64,000 nucleotides of DNA from assembly GCA_000320545.1 (NCBI GenBank), contig ADNK01001199.1, positions 1 through 64,000 on the forward strand, given 5' to 3'. The notes beneath the pieces are model-generated. The model was given only the letters and a program-made list of their open reading frames with translations, was not told the DNA's origin and did not search any database. Positions within the stretch are counted from its first letter, which is position 1. Every line of letters starts with the position of its first letter. Shown in pieces: positions 36,969 through 48,100 of this stretch. The position numbers and the translations under genes were made by a program. This stretch comes from Bigelowiella natans CCMP2755. Lineage: Eukaryota > Cercozoa > Chlorarachniophyceae.

Positions 36969-38085
36969 ATTAGAGAGTGCTCCGTTTTTCATGCTGCCTC
37001 ACAGCAGACAAGATAATTGACAATTTAATACGGAGAATGACATATCTTTAAATGAAACAGGACGTGTCTCATTTCATCGCTATGATGCGAGTAACTATTA
37101 ACAGCATGCAACGCGCAGGAACACAAAATCCACGTATAGCAATATAGCAAACACATGCGCTATTTACGCTAGTTTGTTATGCGCTAATAGCATCTTGAGC
37201 TCATTAGCTTGCCACATGCTAGTATGTTTAGATGTGTGCACGTACATAGCTAGATAGCTAGATAGCACATTAGTACATATACATGTTACTCTCACACATG
37301 TCACTAGACGCATGCTAGCATGCGTAATGAATTTGTAAATTACATTCTATCGATCATCATGCAATAGTCATCCTGCATGGTGCTGTGCATGCTTGCAAGC
37401 ATGCAAAGCTGCAGTCATCACTGTAGTCATGACTGCATCATGGCTTGAGCCATGTGCGTGTGTGATCGATGTGGACGACGATGTGAATCACATTTTTTTT
37501 CATTGTCATCCTACTAGCTAGCTAGCCTAGTCTAGCTTCATTTGCAAAGCTGCGCGGCTACGACGTACAGCACTTGTAGCATTTCTAGATTTGTTTGTTT
37601 GCGCTACACATGCTAACATTCCTAGATTCAAAGATGCGTGTGTGTGTGTGTGTGTATGCGCGCGCGTGAGTGTACGTACTAGCGTACAGAAAGAGAGAGA
37701 GAGAGAGAGAGAGTGAGAGACAGAGAGACCTTTCTAGCTTTGACTTTGGATATTTAGATATGTGCGATGCATGAAAAAATAAATGAAGGCATGCTTATTC
37801 ACGCGATGTACGCTAATTCAGCTAGTAAAGGTTAGCTACCTGGCTACGTGTAATGATGAAGCAATGACCAAAGAGGAAAGCATGAAGCAGATCGCTTATC
37901 ATACATGCGTATCAGCGGATCGCACATAATATTTCTTTACTACAACGTTCACAATCGTCTGGCCTATACCAACTTCGGTTCAGCAAGAAAGCGACGATAT
38001 CATTTCGTTGTTTTGGCACAAAATACCATACCACAGCCGTATAGCTAGCGTTTACTACAAGGAGGAGCGCTTTAACAGACTATTT
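36969..38085. other. Convergent gap with CTAG-rich island and microsatellites
   Basis: No gene supported. CTAG/GCTAGC/CATGC words are frequent at about 37190-37330 and 37380-37740. A TG repeat (37636-37655) and a GA repeat (37690-37729) lie in the middle. Confidence 0.7.
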
Positions 38086-41000
38086 TTATGCTGTAAAAGT
38101 TAAATCGACTCTCTCTGTTTCAAACGAGCGATCAAGAAGATGCAGCCATTTTGCCATTTCCTCGTTTGGATTCTCGGCCATTTCTTTGGTTATCAAGAAA
38201 TAATCCTGTCCTGTTTCAAGATATATCCTTTTCAAAACATCTGGCAGCCCTTTAAAAATGTGGCGACAGTATGAGCGCATCTGCCAGTCCTTTTCTACGC
38301 AGAGATCTGCAAGATACTTGGTAGATTCAAAGTCAAATTCGATTTGTACGGGGTCATGGTCCCTTCCAAAGGCTGAGGCAAAGCTTTCGAGATCATTTAC
38401 TCTAACTTCTGTCTGATTCACAGAAGCAATGATATCCTCAAGCATTTCTCTTGGATTGCAAACTGTAGCATTATCTATTGTAAATGACGTTATGGGCAGA
38501 CTGGGCAGTTCGAACTTGAATTCCCTTAAAGTGTTTTCAAGTACTGTCACAATCCCTCTTGCTCCAGTATTCTCTTTCTCAGAACGAGCAGCGATCTCCT
38601 CAAGTGCCTTTGTGGTGGTGTTCATTGTGATACCATATCCTTTGAAATCTTCCTCAAGCTGTCTAAGCACAGAACCCTCAGAATTGGTCATAATATACAA
38701 CAGATCTTCTGCTGTTAAAGCCTCAAGAGCACAACGAACAGGAACTCGTCCGATAAACTCTGGTTCTATCCCGGCCTCGATGAAATCTCGGGTCGTTGCC
38801 TAAGTATATCGTATCAACGGTATTCATTAATAATGAAGGTGATGAGAGTGAGTCAGCAGAAATCAATAGTTAGAACCTTATCAAGGAATGATTTTTTTTT
38901 GCCTCCGGTTCTCTCCTCGGCCATGGGCGTGTTTTCGAACATCGGAAACATCGCATTGCTTGATTCTCCTGATAAAAATAGTACTCAGGTTAGTATAAAA
39001 TGTTCTTCTATATCCTAGTCGCTGAAAATAGATAATCAACCGTGCTGCTCCTTCAGCTTTTCGTTCAGATTATTAAAAGCTCCAGAGAATATGAACAAAA
39101 TGTTCTTAGTCCGAACCTGTGGAAATAGACGACGACCAACAAATGAATTCACGGTCATTTTGCATTGGAAAGACGTAAGGATCCTTGTTAAAAAATCCGA
39201 GTACCGCCTTGTCATCTCGTCCTCCTTGTTCTAGCAGGGACTTCAGAGACTGTGGAGCCATTGGATTTTGTAATGACACCTCCGTGTCCTCCATCAATTT
39301 TAGGAGGTTGTTTTGCACACCACGCGTATTGAAACCTGAGCCTGATGTTGTTCGTACGTCGGAGGTTCCAGGATTTGCTATTTTATCCACCTACCAACGA
39401 ATACCGTGATAACGATTCATCCCCAATCGTTTTATGAAAAAGACATAAGTGCGCTGATGCAGTTATATAGAAGATAGATAAAACAATCATATTCTTCTAG
39501 CGGATTGGAAACGAACAAGTCCGGTTTGTATACGGTATATCATACTCATTGATTATGGTATATTCTATTATGCTGGTGGGAAAATTTATTCACCTCGTCG
39601 ATATAAATTATTCCAATTTCTGCTAACTCTTTGTCTCCATTTGCCTTCTCAACGAGATCGCGCACTAGGTCCTCGGCTGTTTTAGAACATTCAAATGCAC
39701 CAGCATGGAGAATAATGAGTGGCTTTGCTGTGCTTCTCTCATAATCGTTTGTTACCGTCCCTGCCGACAATTCCGGTCTCACTGAATTTGGTGGCATCGG
39801 CCTAAAGAATAATGTTATGTGAGATAAAAATACTCTACTCCTTGCGTCTTCTGCTGTTTCTTTCAATATATATATATATATATATATATATATGGACGAT
39901 GCTGCTAACATAAACTTGCGTGTGGTCGTGGTGGTGTGCATGTTACCTTTACAAACGGCACACCGATGAATTCCGCAATGTTTCGCATTAAGTACGTCTT
40001 TCCAACACCAGTTGGGCCTGGTTTGTTATGGAAGAAGTGTAGCTTAGACTATAATCTCAACTATCGAAGATCGGTATCAAAACTGGCCACATATTGGAAA
40101 TATCAGACCGAGTAGTAAGACATTCGGTTTGCAGTAGTCTCTTCTAGCGTTGGCAGGATCCTCAAGCATTCTTCGAACGTGGTTGTAATGATCGCAAATT
40201 GCTATGGATAGTACCTGGTAGTAATCATTGATTAGTTGATGATGTCAGATGAATTCAGTTAGAATACATAGACCAACCTTTTTTGCATCGCTTTGCTTTA
40301 TGACAAATCGGTCAAGATAGTCACGAATTTCTTTCGGACGATAGTCAAATGTCTGGAAAAGCGATTGTTAAAATAATCCAATGACAAGCATGAGGCTTCA
40401 GTGACCTTAATACGCTCCATTGTCTCTGATGTCTTTCCCTACAACAACGATTGGTAAAAGAACAGAATCAAGACTGCAATCTAACGCAACGGAAAGACGT
40501 ATAAAGGATATGTGAATATCATACTCATTGTTTAAAAATTACTACCTCTTTCTCTTTTTCAACTGCTTCCTCCTTTTTCTGTCTCTATATCAAGCAAGAA
40601 TGATGATGAATTAATAAGTATTTCAATATTACATAAGAAAATGAACAAATCACCTTGCGCTTCAAATCTTGAAGATGGGCGAATTTATCTGCATCCATAA
40701 ATGTAATTTGAGTGTCTCCAGGTAGCTTGCCATCTGCAGCTTTTTTCATGAGTTGCTTAAGAAGATCAGGTAAATTTTCGTCAGGGGGGTCAGTTAGTCC
40801 CTCATCATCATCACTGATGCTGTCATTATCGTCCACAGCGAAACGATGGACGTCACGAGTATGATGCTTCCTAATTTTAAGGCCTGGGTGGAGGTTAATC
40901 GAGCGTCTCGACAATTTGGATTGGTCTAGGGCGGGCATCATCTTGTTATGTGTCGAGCCACAGGTTGTTCGAATGCTTGAAGCCGTTATTCCATTTCTGA

Positions 41001-41241
41001 GTTTAATGTACTGGTCCCTCGGATGACTGCTTGTCCAGAAGAAGGTAGCAAATACTATGGTTAAGGTGAAACCCATAACTAGCCTTCGTGCAGATCTGCT
41101 GTGTCGGAATCCAATCGCATGCCGTGTTTGCAGAACCGGGCCTGAAGAACTTATGTGGCGGTGATACGATTCCTTCTTGGAGCTCAGTCTTGTGAATAGT
41201 GGCGTCTTTTGCGGAGGCGGATGCCACGGCGAAGACGCCAT
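38086..41241 (-). CDS. ClpX/HslU-like AAA+ unfoldase ATPase, probable plastid protein
   Basis: Model: complement(join(38086..38799,38877..38968,39041..39116,39205..39390,39594..39676,39756..39801,39947..40017,40109..40214,40278..40352,40406..40438,40546..40584,40654..41241)), 702 residues. Walker A GPTGVGKT, Walker B IIYIDEVDK, sensor region NILFIFSGAF, EPEFIGRVPV and sensor-2 GARG are intact. KEIRDYLDRFVIKQ is the usual entry to the ClpX/HslU fold. There is no N-terminal zinc domain, so it is not a standard ClpX; the text recalls a ClpX-like group in bacteria (DLVRDLVEKANGD). The hydrophobic segment MGFTLTIVFATFFW starts at residue 56; starting at that Met (41076) would give a classical signal peptide plus basic transit peptide, hence likely plastid targeting. 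The pore-loop motif is GIVG instead of the ClpX GYVG. Exon 5 has an inverted copy upstream. Confidence 0.9.
39866..39893. repeat. (AT)n repeat in an intron of the ClpX-like gene
   Basis: About 14 AT units in the intron 39802-39946. Confidence 0.95.
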
Positions 41242-42012
41242 ATTTTTTATTTCACGTAATTTCGTTTAGCTCCTTTGTCTCCTTCGGCTTGTAGTAGGGG
41301 GGTGGGAGGGGTGCTCGATATACTACCCGAGATTTCTGAGATTCGTCGAGATTTCGTGAGATTGTCGAGATTGTTGTGTGGGAGATTCCATCCGCTGCAT
41401 GTGGTACTCGCATAGATAGACATCAATTAGAAGTTGAACCAGTTAGATTTTGTCCATTTTTTGGATTTCTTCGTTTCGAACAAGATGAAATACTCGATAA
41501 AATAGTAATGAGCTCTGACATCATCAACTAATCAATGATTACTACCAGGTAGATCTACTATCCATAGCAATTTGCGATCATTACAACCACGTTCGAAGAA
41601 TGCTTGAGGATCCTGCCAACGCTAGAAGAGACTACTGCAAACCGAATGTCTTACTACTCGGTCTGATATTTCCTATATGTGGCCAGTTTTGATACCGATC
41701 TTCGATAGTCTCAACACTGGCAGGATTTCCAAATGGATTATGAATAATTTGAATGGATTTCCCGATGATTTCGTGTAGAAATTCTGTCTTAGGGGTGCAA
41801 TTCAGTGGATTTGACTGTTGAGATTTTCTGGAGATGAGTCTGTCTCTGGAGATCTACTTCGCAATAATATCATGGTAAGACACAACAGAGAAAAAGGGAG
41901 AAAGACTACCGCTGTTTTTAAGGTGTTTTGACGTAAATTGAACGCAAGAACAGAAGAAAGAGATGGATGACAAGAAGAGGGTAGTCTTAGACTCTACGAC
42001 GAGCCCCTAATA
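41242..42012. other. Divergent gap between the ClpX-like gene and G-alpha
   Basis: Contains repeated GAGATT words (about 41330-41390) and the inverted exon copy at 41514-41709. The last 120 bases before the G-alpha ATG are purine-rich. No other gene seen. Confidence 0.6.
41514..41709 (+). pseudogene. Inverted copy of exon 5 of the ClpX-like gene with both flanking intron edges
   Basis: Read on the plus strand, this segment repeats the minus-strand sequence of 40060-40249: the end of one intron, the whole of exon 5 (106 nt) and the start of the next intron. By direct reading the two copies differ by one substitution (CCTATATG against CCAATATG near 41693) and a 6-base insertion, GATCTA, near 41551 just after the copied acceptor. 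It has no adjacent exons, so it is an isolated exon-sized fragment and not a gene copy. It lies about 270 bases upstream of the parent start codon, in opposite orientation. Confidence 0.93.
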
Positions 42013-43089
42013 ATGGGGGCTTGTGTGTCGGATGAGAACAATGATTCCAACCCTGATTGGAAAACTCAGAATAGTGCTCCGACAAAGAGAAAAATATACA
42101 AGTTGTTACTGTTGGGGGCGGGCCAAAGTGGGAAGTCGACCCTGTGCAAACATATGCAACACCTTAAGGGGGACGGGTTCACAAGAGCGGAAAAATACGA
42201 TCTCATCCCTATCATGAGGTCCAACACTGTTGGCTATATGCAGACATTATACACAGAAACAATAAATCATGCCGACGAAAAAAAAAATTTGCAAATTCCA
42301 AAGGAATTAAAGAACGCATTTGAAGAAATAGAAAGAGACGAGGAGAATCTGTTCAAATTGTCAGAAGATTTGGCACAGAAAATTGCTGAACTATGGAAAT
42401 GTGAGGCCATTCAAGACACATTTAAAAGAAGGTCAGAGTTTCAATTGGATGATTCTGCGGAGTATTTCATAGAAAAGGCTGAAACTCTCGCTAGTAGTAA
42501 GTATTTCCCATCGGAAGATGACATTATAAGAAACAGAGTTCAAACAGTCGGCATAATTCACACCAATGTAAAATTCACAGTGCAAGATACAGAATTTGAA
42601 ATGATAGATGTTGGCGGGCAGCAAAGTGAACGAAGAAAATGGGGAAGTGCTTATTCAAATATATCTGCAGTAGTTTTTGTTTGCGCCCTAAGTGGGTATG
42701 ACAGCACAATTCTGGAAGACGAAAAAACAAATAGACTCGAAGAGTCACTTGAACTATTTGCTACTGTTGTTTACAATAAAGAATTGAAGGACAAACCAAT
42801 AATTTTATTTTTAAACAAATTCGACCTCTTTGAACAAAAGATTAGGGAAGAGCGGACTCCAATTACAGTATGCACATTGTGCAAAGATTACACTGGGTCT
42901 CCAGATAGTACCAAAGAGTCCGTGCGTTACATTGAGAAACTTTTTAAAGGACGTGTTGGGAAAAAACGAGAGTTGTTTGTCCACCGAACCGTTGCAATTG
43001 ATAAGAGGAACGTTTTGAAGGTGTTTCAATCTGTCAAACAGTCGGTGCTGCAAGAGTTCCTCCAGGAGGCAGGATTGATACGAATCTAG
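42013..43089 (+). CDS. Heterotrimeric G-protein alpha subunit
   Basis: GTPase that couples membrane receptors to effectors at the plasma membrane. Single exon, 358 residues, normal length. MGACVS offers Gly2 for myristoylation and Cys4 for palmitoylation. Guanine-nucleotide motifs: P-loop GAGQSGKS (35-42), switch I RNRVQT with arginine finger Arg175 and Thr178, switch II DVGGQQSERRKW with catalytic Gln203, NKFD (268-271), and TVAID (326-330) where most family members have TCATD. Three usually fixed positions differ: P-loop Glu to Gln (38), the residue after the catalytic Gln is Gln instead of Arg (204), and the TCAT loop. The C-terminal receptor-contact tail is EFLQEAGLIRI, two residues beyond the usual end. 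It has no introns and is AT-richer than nearby genes. No RGS or beta subunit in this window. Confidence 0.96.
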   Translation: MGACVSDENNDSNPDWKTQNSAPTKRKIYKLLLLGAGQSGKSTLCKHMQHLKGDGFTRAEKYDLIPIMRSNTVGYMQTLYTETINHADEKKNLQIPKELKNAFEEIERDEENLFKLSEDLAQKIAELWKCEAIQDTFKRRSEFQLDDSAEYFIEKAETLASSKYFPSEDDIIRNRVQTVGIIHTNVKFTVQDTEFEMIDVGGQQSERRKWGSAYSNISAVVFVCALSGYDSTILEDEKTNRLEESLELFATVVYNKELKDKPIILFLNKFDLFEQKIREERTPITVCTLCKDYTGSPDSTKESVRYIEKLFKGRVGKKRELFVHRTVAIDKRNVLKVFQSVKQSVLQEFLQEAGLIRI

Positions 43090-45127
43090 CAAACACTCAG
43101 ACGTTCCAGAACTTTGAACGTCCTCCCTTTCTAGTTGGTTTGGAACTTTATGCGCTCGATTCTTAGCTCAAAATCAGGTGCAATGCATATGACTAGATGA
43201 TGAAATCCATGATCTTGAGGAAAGAAATACTTGACCTTGGCAACTTGCGAGCGTTTGATGTTGTGAGTCGCTGTACATGAATCCTCAAGAATCTCGATTG
43301 AGCACCAGAGTCAGCGGCGCTTCGCAATTGACATGGTCATCACGTGCTCATTTGATGTGCGTGCGTGGCCTTGCATCACGGATCAAACACGCCAGCCAGC
43401 ACAGTCTAGCAGTCTAGCAGCTTGCCTTCGCATCAAGTAGATTGAACCTGCTAGCCTAGCTAGCCTAGCTGAGTCTTTGTCCGAGGCTCTCAAGTCTCCG
43501 CCGGCAGCATGCCAGCATGCCTGCTAGCGTGATGATGGCGCTCGCACAAGATTCGCTCCTAGCTAGCTAGATGCATCGATGCTCTTCCTTTTGACATCTG
43601 GACATCACGCAAAGAATGAGCTGTTGGCTTTTTCTTCTGATGCGACTGGCCATGGTGATTGCAAATCGGCAGTCACTTTTTTTGAGACACAGTCTGGACA
43701 GTCTAGCAGTCTCGAAACTGAATTCTGAGGAAGTCAACACGAGGGCTGTGATGAGCGGGAGATCTCCCATGCACCAGTCTGGCAGTGGGCCTCAGCTAGC
43801 TCAGGTTTGTCTAGTTGTTCCAAGAGGGTTTGGGCGGCGGGACAGCCAGCGGGTGTCAATCTTGTAGCGCGTACCACTACGCGGGCACAAGTCACGTGCG
43901 ACAACAAAGGGGTTGTCGCGGATATAGAATATAGATAACGTAGATATTAATACAGCATAGGCACGTGGGTTCCGGCGGGACTCATGGCAGCACACCGGAA
44001 GTGTGCTGCCCCACGTGCGGCGGCATTCGCGAAAGCTTCGCGAATGATTACGCAGTGCACGATTTAATAAAAATATAATCTTTAATAAAAATAAACACAA
44101 CTCTTCAAAAGGAAGCAAACGTGCCTTTCCCCCCCCCTGCCTACTTGTGCACGTAGCGCCTCGGCCTGTGAACACCTTACGCGCAACAATCTCCAGTCAG
44201 GCTGGCAGGGAAGTCCACTGCTTGTTGCTTGTGGTCGCTGCCGGAGGCATCGCAAGAAAGGAACGTTGAAGCGCCTCGTGCAATTCTGGAATTGCCTCCG
44301 AGCTGCCAAGTGTGCAGGTCCGGAGGTGAAAGCGACACGCCGCCAGCAGAGCCAAGCCAGCAAGGCGTTCCACGCGCGCGCGTTTTCCCGTTGCCACGCT
44401 CTGTTCCAGGTCGACGTGTGTTTCAGCAAGCCCTGCCATGATTTGGACAATGTTCACAACAAGTCGTACACCTTCACGATCAGACTTCGTGTCCCAACAA
44501 GCTCCAGAAGTTCTGCCGTTGAGTGTGAAGTTGCACAAAGTCACCTCGAAAAAGAACGCTGCCATGCTTTGCTTCCCCTCAGGAATGCACTCGAAGCGTC
44601 ACTTCGACTGATGTCACCTGCACGCGGCTAGTGGACAGCATGGAATGCAGACATGTCATCACCAATTTTGAACCACAACTCATCGAGCTAGCGAGGGAAG
44701 GACAGAGGGTTGCTCAAACTCGTTGCTTGTGAGAGGAACGCAAATGTCGAGAAAGGAGGCGAAAATTTCCCTCTGAACGTTTGAAATCCAAGTCGCAGAC
44801 TGGTCATCATTTGCGTCTATTCGGATGAAGAGGGAACCGAAAAATTGATTGAAAAATCTCACACGTCTCCAGGATCTCGAGACACTCCTTCTGAACCGCA
44901 ACAAGAATCTGGACAATCGGAAGGGGAGGGGTTCTTCTTTTTCTTCTTCCTCAGGTGAGAAGAACAAGCAGGCCTACTTGCAACTTCATTTGTGATCCTA
45001 AATTGAAAGGGTGTCCGTTTTTAACTCACACAGGCCAGGCACCGAGAACCCGAGAAGGGCTTCTTCCATTTGCACTTAAAGGAAGGCCCTTCCATATCTG
45101 GTCCGCACTCTCCAGTGAGGCTCCGAA
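43090..45127. other. Tandem intergenic gap: CTAG island, hairpin cluster, GC-rich stretch
   Basis: From 43380 to about 43800 the CTAG/CCAGC/GCTAGC island composition returns. 43868-44046 holds a hairpin cluster (separate entry). From about 44090 to 44640 the DNA is GC-rich with overlapping open frames of about 120 codons on both strands (44197-44565 minus, 44266-44631 plus); these overlap each other and show no known domain, so I do not call genes. A Lys/Glu/Ser-coding minus frame at 44680-44967 is repeat-like. The 5' UTR of the giant ligase must start somewhere here. Confidence 0.55.
43868..44046. other. Cluster of perfect GC-rich hairpins, candidate structured RNA or transposon end
   Basis: Four stems by direct reading: CGCGTA/TACGCG (43868-43883, loop 4); GCGACAAC/GTTGTCGC (43898-43919, loop 6); a two-part stem with outer GCACGTGG/CCACGTGC (43961-43968 with 44011-44018) and inner GGCAGCACAC/GTGTGCTGCC (43986-43995 with 44001-44010, loop CGGAA), with a 17-nt bulge on one side; and CATTCGCGA/TCGCGAATG (44024-44046). 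All stems are perfect. I do not recognise an RNA family. Confidence 0.6.
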
Positions 45128-48100
45128 ATGAGTGGCGGCGATCAGGTATGAAATCGTTGCATTCTTTTGTGTTAGTGCAGTGGTGGAAATACATGTGTTA
45201 ATGGGTAGGAGGCGCAGATGACTTCAAATCTCTTGGGCAATGACGATACGCCGCCATCCGCTACACCAATAGCGTCAATGAATGTACAACCGAAGAGGGT
45301 GATTGTTGAGAATATGAATTGTGCTTCGGAGGCAGAAAACTTCGTCATCGTGGTAAATCAGAGCATCAAGTACCTGTGTGTTTCTTTCTTTGCAACGATG
45401 GTAAATCGAACAATTTTTATTAATTTTTTAAGGTGAAGCCAGGAGATATGGTATCCCTACTCTTCGATAGATTACAGGTTACGCCTTACACCGTAATCAT
45501 TTATCGAATTTAACGAGAACGCACTCGATGACTTGTAGGACATCATTGATCTTGGGCGCCAGAGGAGGCTAAAAATTCTTCACGATGGAACTGAGCTAAA
45601 GCAGGACGACGTAATAATTTCATCTCAAATACTCGATGAATCCCTATGATTTCTAATCGTATCGATATTTTTGTCCTTCCTCTTCAAACGTAGAGACTTG
45701 ACGACATTGAGGATGGCGAGAAACTGCAGTTGTGGTTTGAGATGGAACGTGGAGATATCAAGGAAGCCACCGAGTAAATAATCCAAAGAAGATTTGGAAT
45801 TCATTCTATATTTTCAACAGTGTGATGCGCATCAAACGACCCCTTCTTTCTGTCTTTTTTACGTCCTCCTTGTTTTCCTCTCTGCGAACCTAGGACTGAG
45901 GCAGAAAAAAGTGGATTCTTGAATAAAGCGAGCAGCGCATGGAAAAGATTGTTATTCATGGAATTGGCCCAGATGGCGAACAGCGAAGAAAATTCCACCG
46001 AGATAGAAGATAACAACAAAGATAATGGCGAAGGGGAAGAAGAACCCGACGCTGCCGATGCTGATGATGATAGTAATGGTGAAAATGATGACAATGGTGA
46101 TAATAGCCAGCAGAATAATGCTCAAGTTTGCGTACCAGTGTCATCATCTTCACCACCATCAGTTATACGTCCTATGTGCGCCTTCGGCACAGCATGCAGA
46201 TTAGCACAGATAGATGCGCTCCACAGGGCAACTATGGACCATTCCAAATCACCATCACCCGCGGCAATTGGGGCCACAGAGGAGGGGGCGAAGGAAGAAG
46301 CGGACGAGAAAGCAGATGAAGCTGGGCAGGTAAATATTCAATGGACCCCTGCAATGCGATGCATGGTCCTATGGGAAGGGAAGCGACATCCCGCCCATAT
46401 TGAGGCTGTTGGCAATAGAAAAGCCAATGTCCACTTCCTCGAAGCTCACATTGCCTTCAGTGCCGAAGTTGAATTTGATAAGATGGCCTCCTTCCACTCT
46501 CTTGAACCTGCGGACGCAAAGAGAGGGACCCATGTCTATGCAATGTGGAAGGGGGATGGCTATATGTACCCAGGGGAAGTGACCCGGGTTCAAGAGGACG
46601 GCTGTATTGTTCGTTACGACGAATTCGAGACAGAGGAAATGCTTGTTCCCTTTCTAGATATAATGAGTAATGATGATATGGCTGCTGACGAAGGCGAGAG
46701 TGAGCCTGAGGGCCAATCAACTCCTAATGTAGCAGCTGACCAACGTGAATCGTCTGAAGGGCAGCAGCAGGATAGAGAGAAGCAGGAAGAAGAGAAGCGG
46801 GAAGCGAAGCTGCAACTAAAACCTCTGCAGACTCCCCGTTTCGAAATCGAATGGAATTGCATTCAGTGCACATATCTGAATGCACCTGGAACAACGATGT
46901 GCTCCATGTGTGGGGCTCCAAAGCCTGGAGCTGCTCCAACGACTTGGAGTTGTACAACATGCACATTGGTCAATCCCGCCGATAGAACTGTATGCAGTGC
47001 ATGTGGATCTCCCAAACCTGAGGACGACGAGGAGGAGGACAAATCAGAAGTCGAAAGTAGTGGTGTGAGTCCAAATGGTAATGCATCCAACCATAACACA
47101 CACACACAATACACGATTCAATGTGGAACTACGAGGAGGGGTATTGTGCATGCATGCTGTGCAGATGATGAGACACTGATTTGCAATTGCAGATGGAGGA
47201 CATAGCTCAGGAGAAAACCCTACAAATGATCAGATAGCCAGTGCCCAAGGTATACGGAGTTTCCGTGAGGAGTTAGAATCACCAACCACGGCTCTAAGTA
47301 ACAAAGAATTTTGCACCTTAATAATACACTCAGGTGAAAGCAGTACGGAAAACAGCAAATCTGGAGAGGAGAATAAAACTGAAGAAAACCAGGAAAATAA
47401 CGACGGCGAGGCTTCCAATAGTGGGGAAAATTTAGAATCTGGAGATCCTCGAGAAGATGATGATAATGACGACGATGACGATGACGATGATGACGATGAC
47501 GACGATGCATCGGCCGACACCTCGTTATCAGACAACGATCATGACTCAGCGGAAGAAACACCTGATGCTACCGAAGAAATGTTCATATATAGCGATAGTG
47601 AAGATGAGAGCGGAGGAATCGCTGAGCCAGCAGCAGCAGCAGCAGCAGGAGGAGGAGGAGGAAATCAGGGGGCAGAACAGGGTTCCAATAACGATGGTTT
47701 TGGTGTGGGTGACACCGTGCGTATACGCCCCGGAATGAACCCTTCGATGGGCATGCAAGGAGCTACCTACGACTCTATCGGAACCATTGAGGCCATCTCA
47801 GATGACGACCAAATAATTGAGGTAGTATGGGATGATCGTGACGAGGGTGAGCCCTGGACAGGCTGCCCGGATGATTTAGAACACGTTCCGGATGCTGAAC
47901 AGCAAGATGGTGGATTTCGGAGTTCAGGATTTGGAGGAGGAGGAAATGCCGCAGATAAAGACTCGGGCAAGCCTAAGAAGAGGAATAAGAGAGACGAGTT
48001 GCAACTTGCTTTATTTGCTCATATGAGGGAGTTTCCAAAGCACATACCGACAAGAGGGAAAAAGAGCGAGGAACAGTGCATGGAGCAGCTCAGTGTTGTC

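Noticed and set aside
44197-44631. Overlapping open frames of about 120 codons on both strands
   Set aside because: GC-rich DNA gives chance open frames; they overlap each other in several frames, have no domain-like pattern and no clear splice partners.
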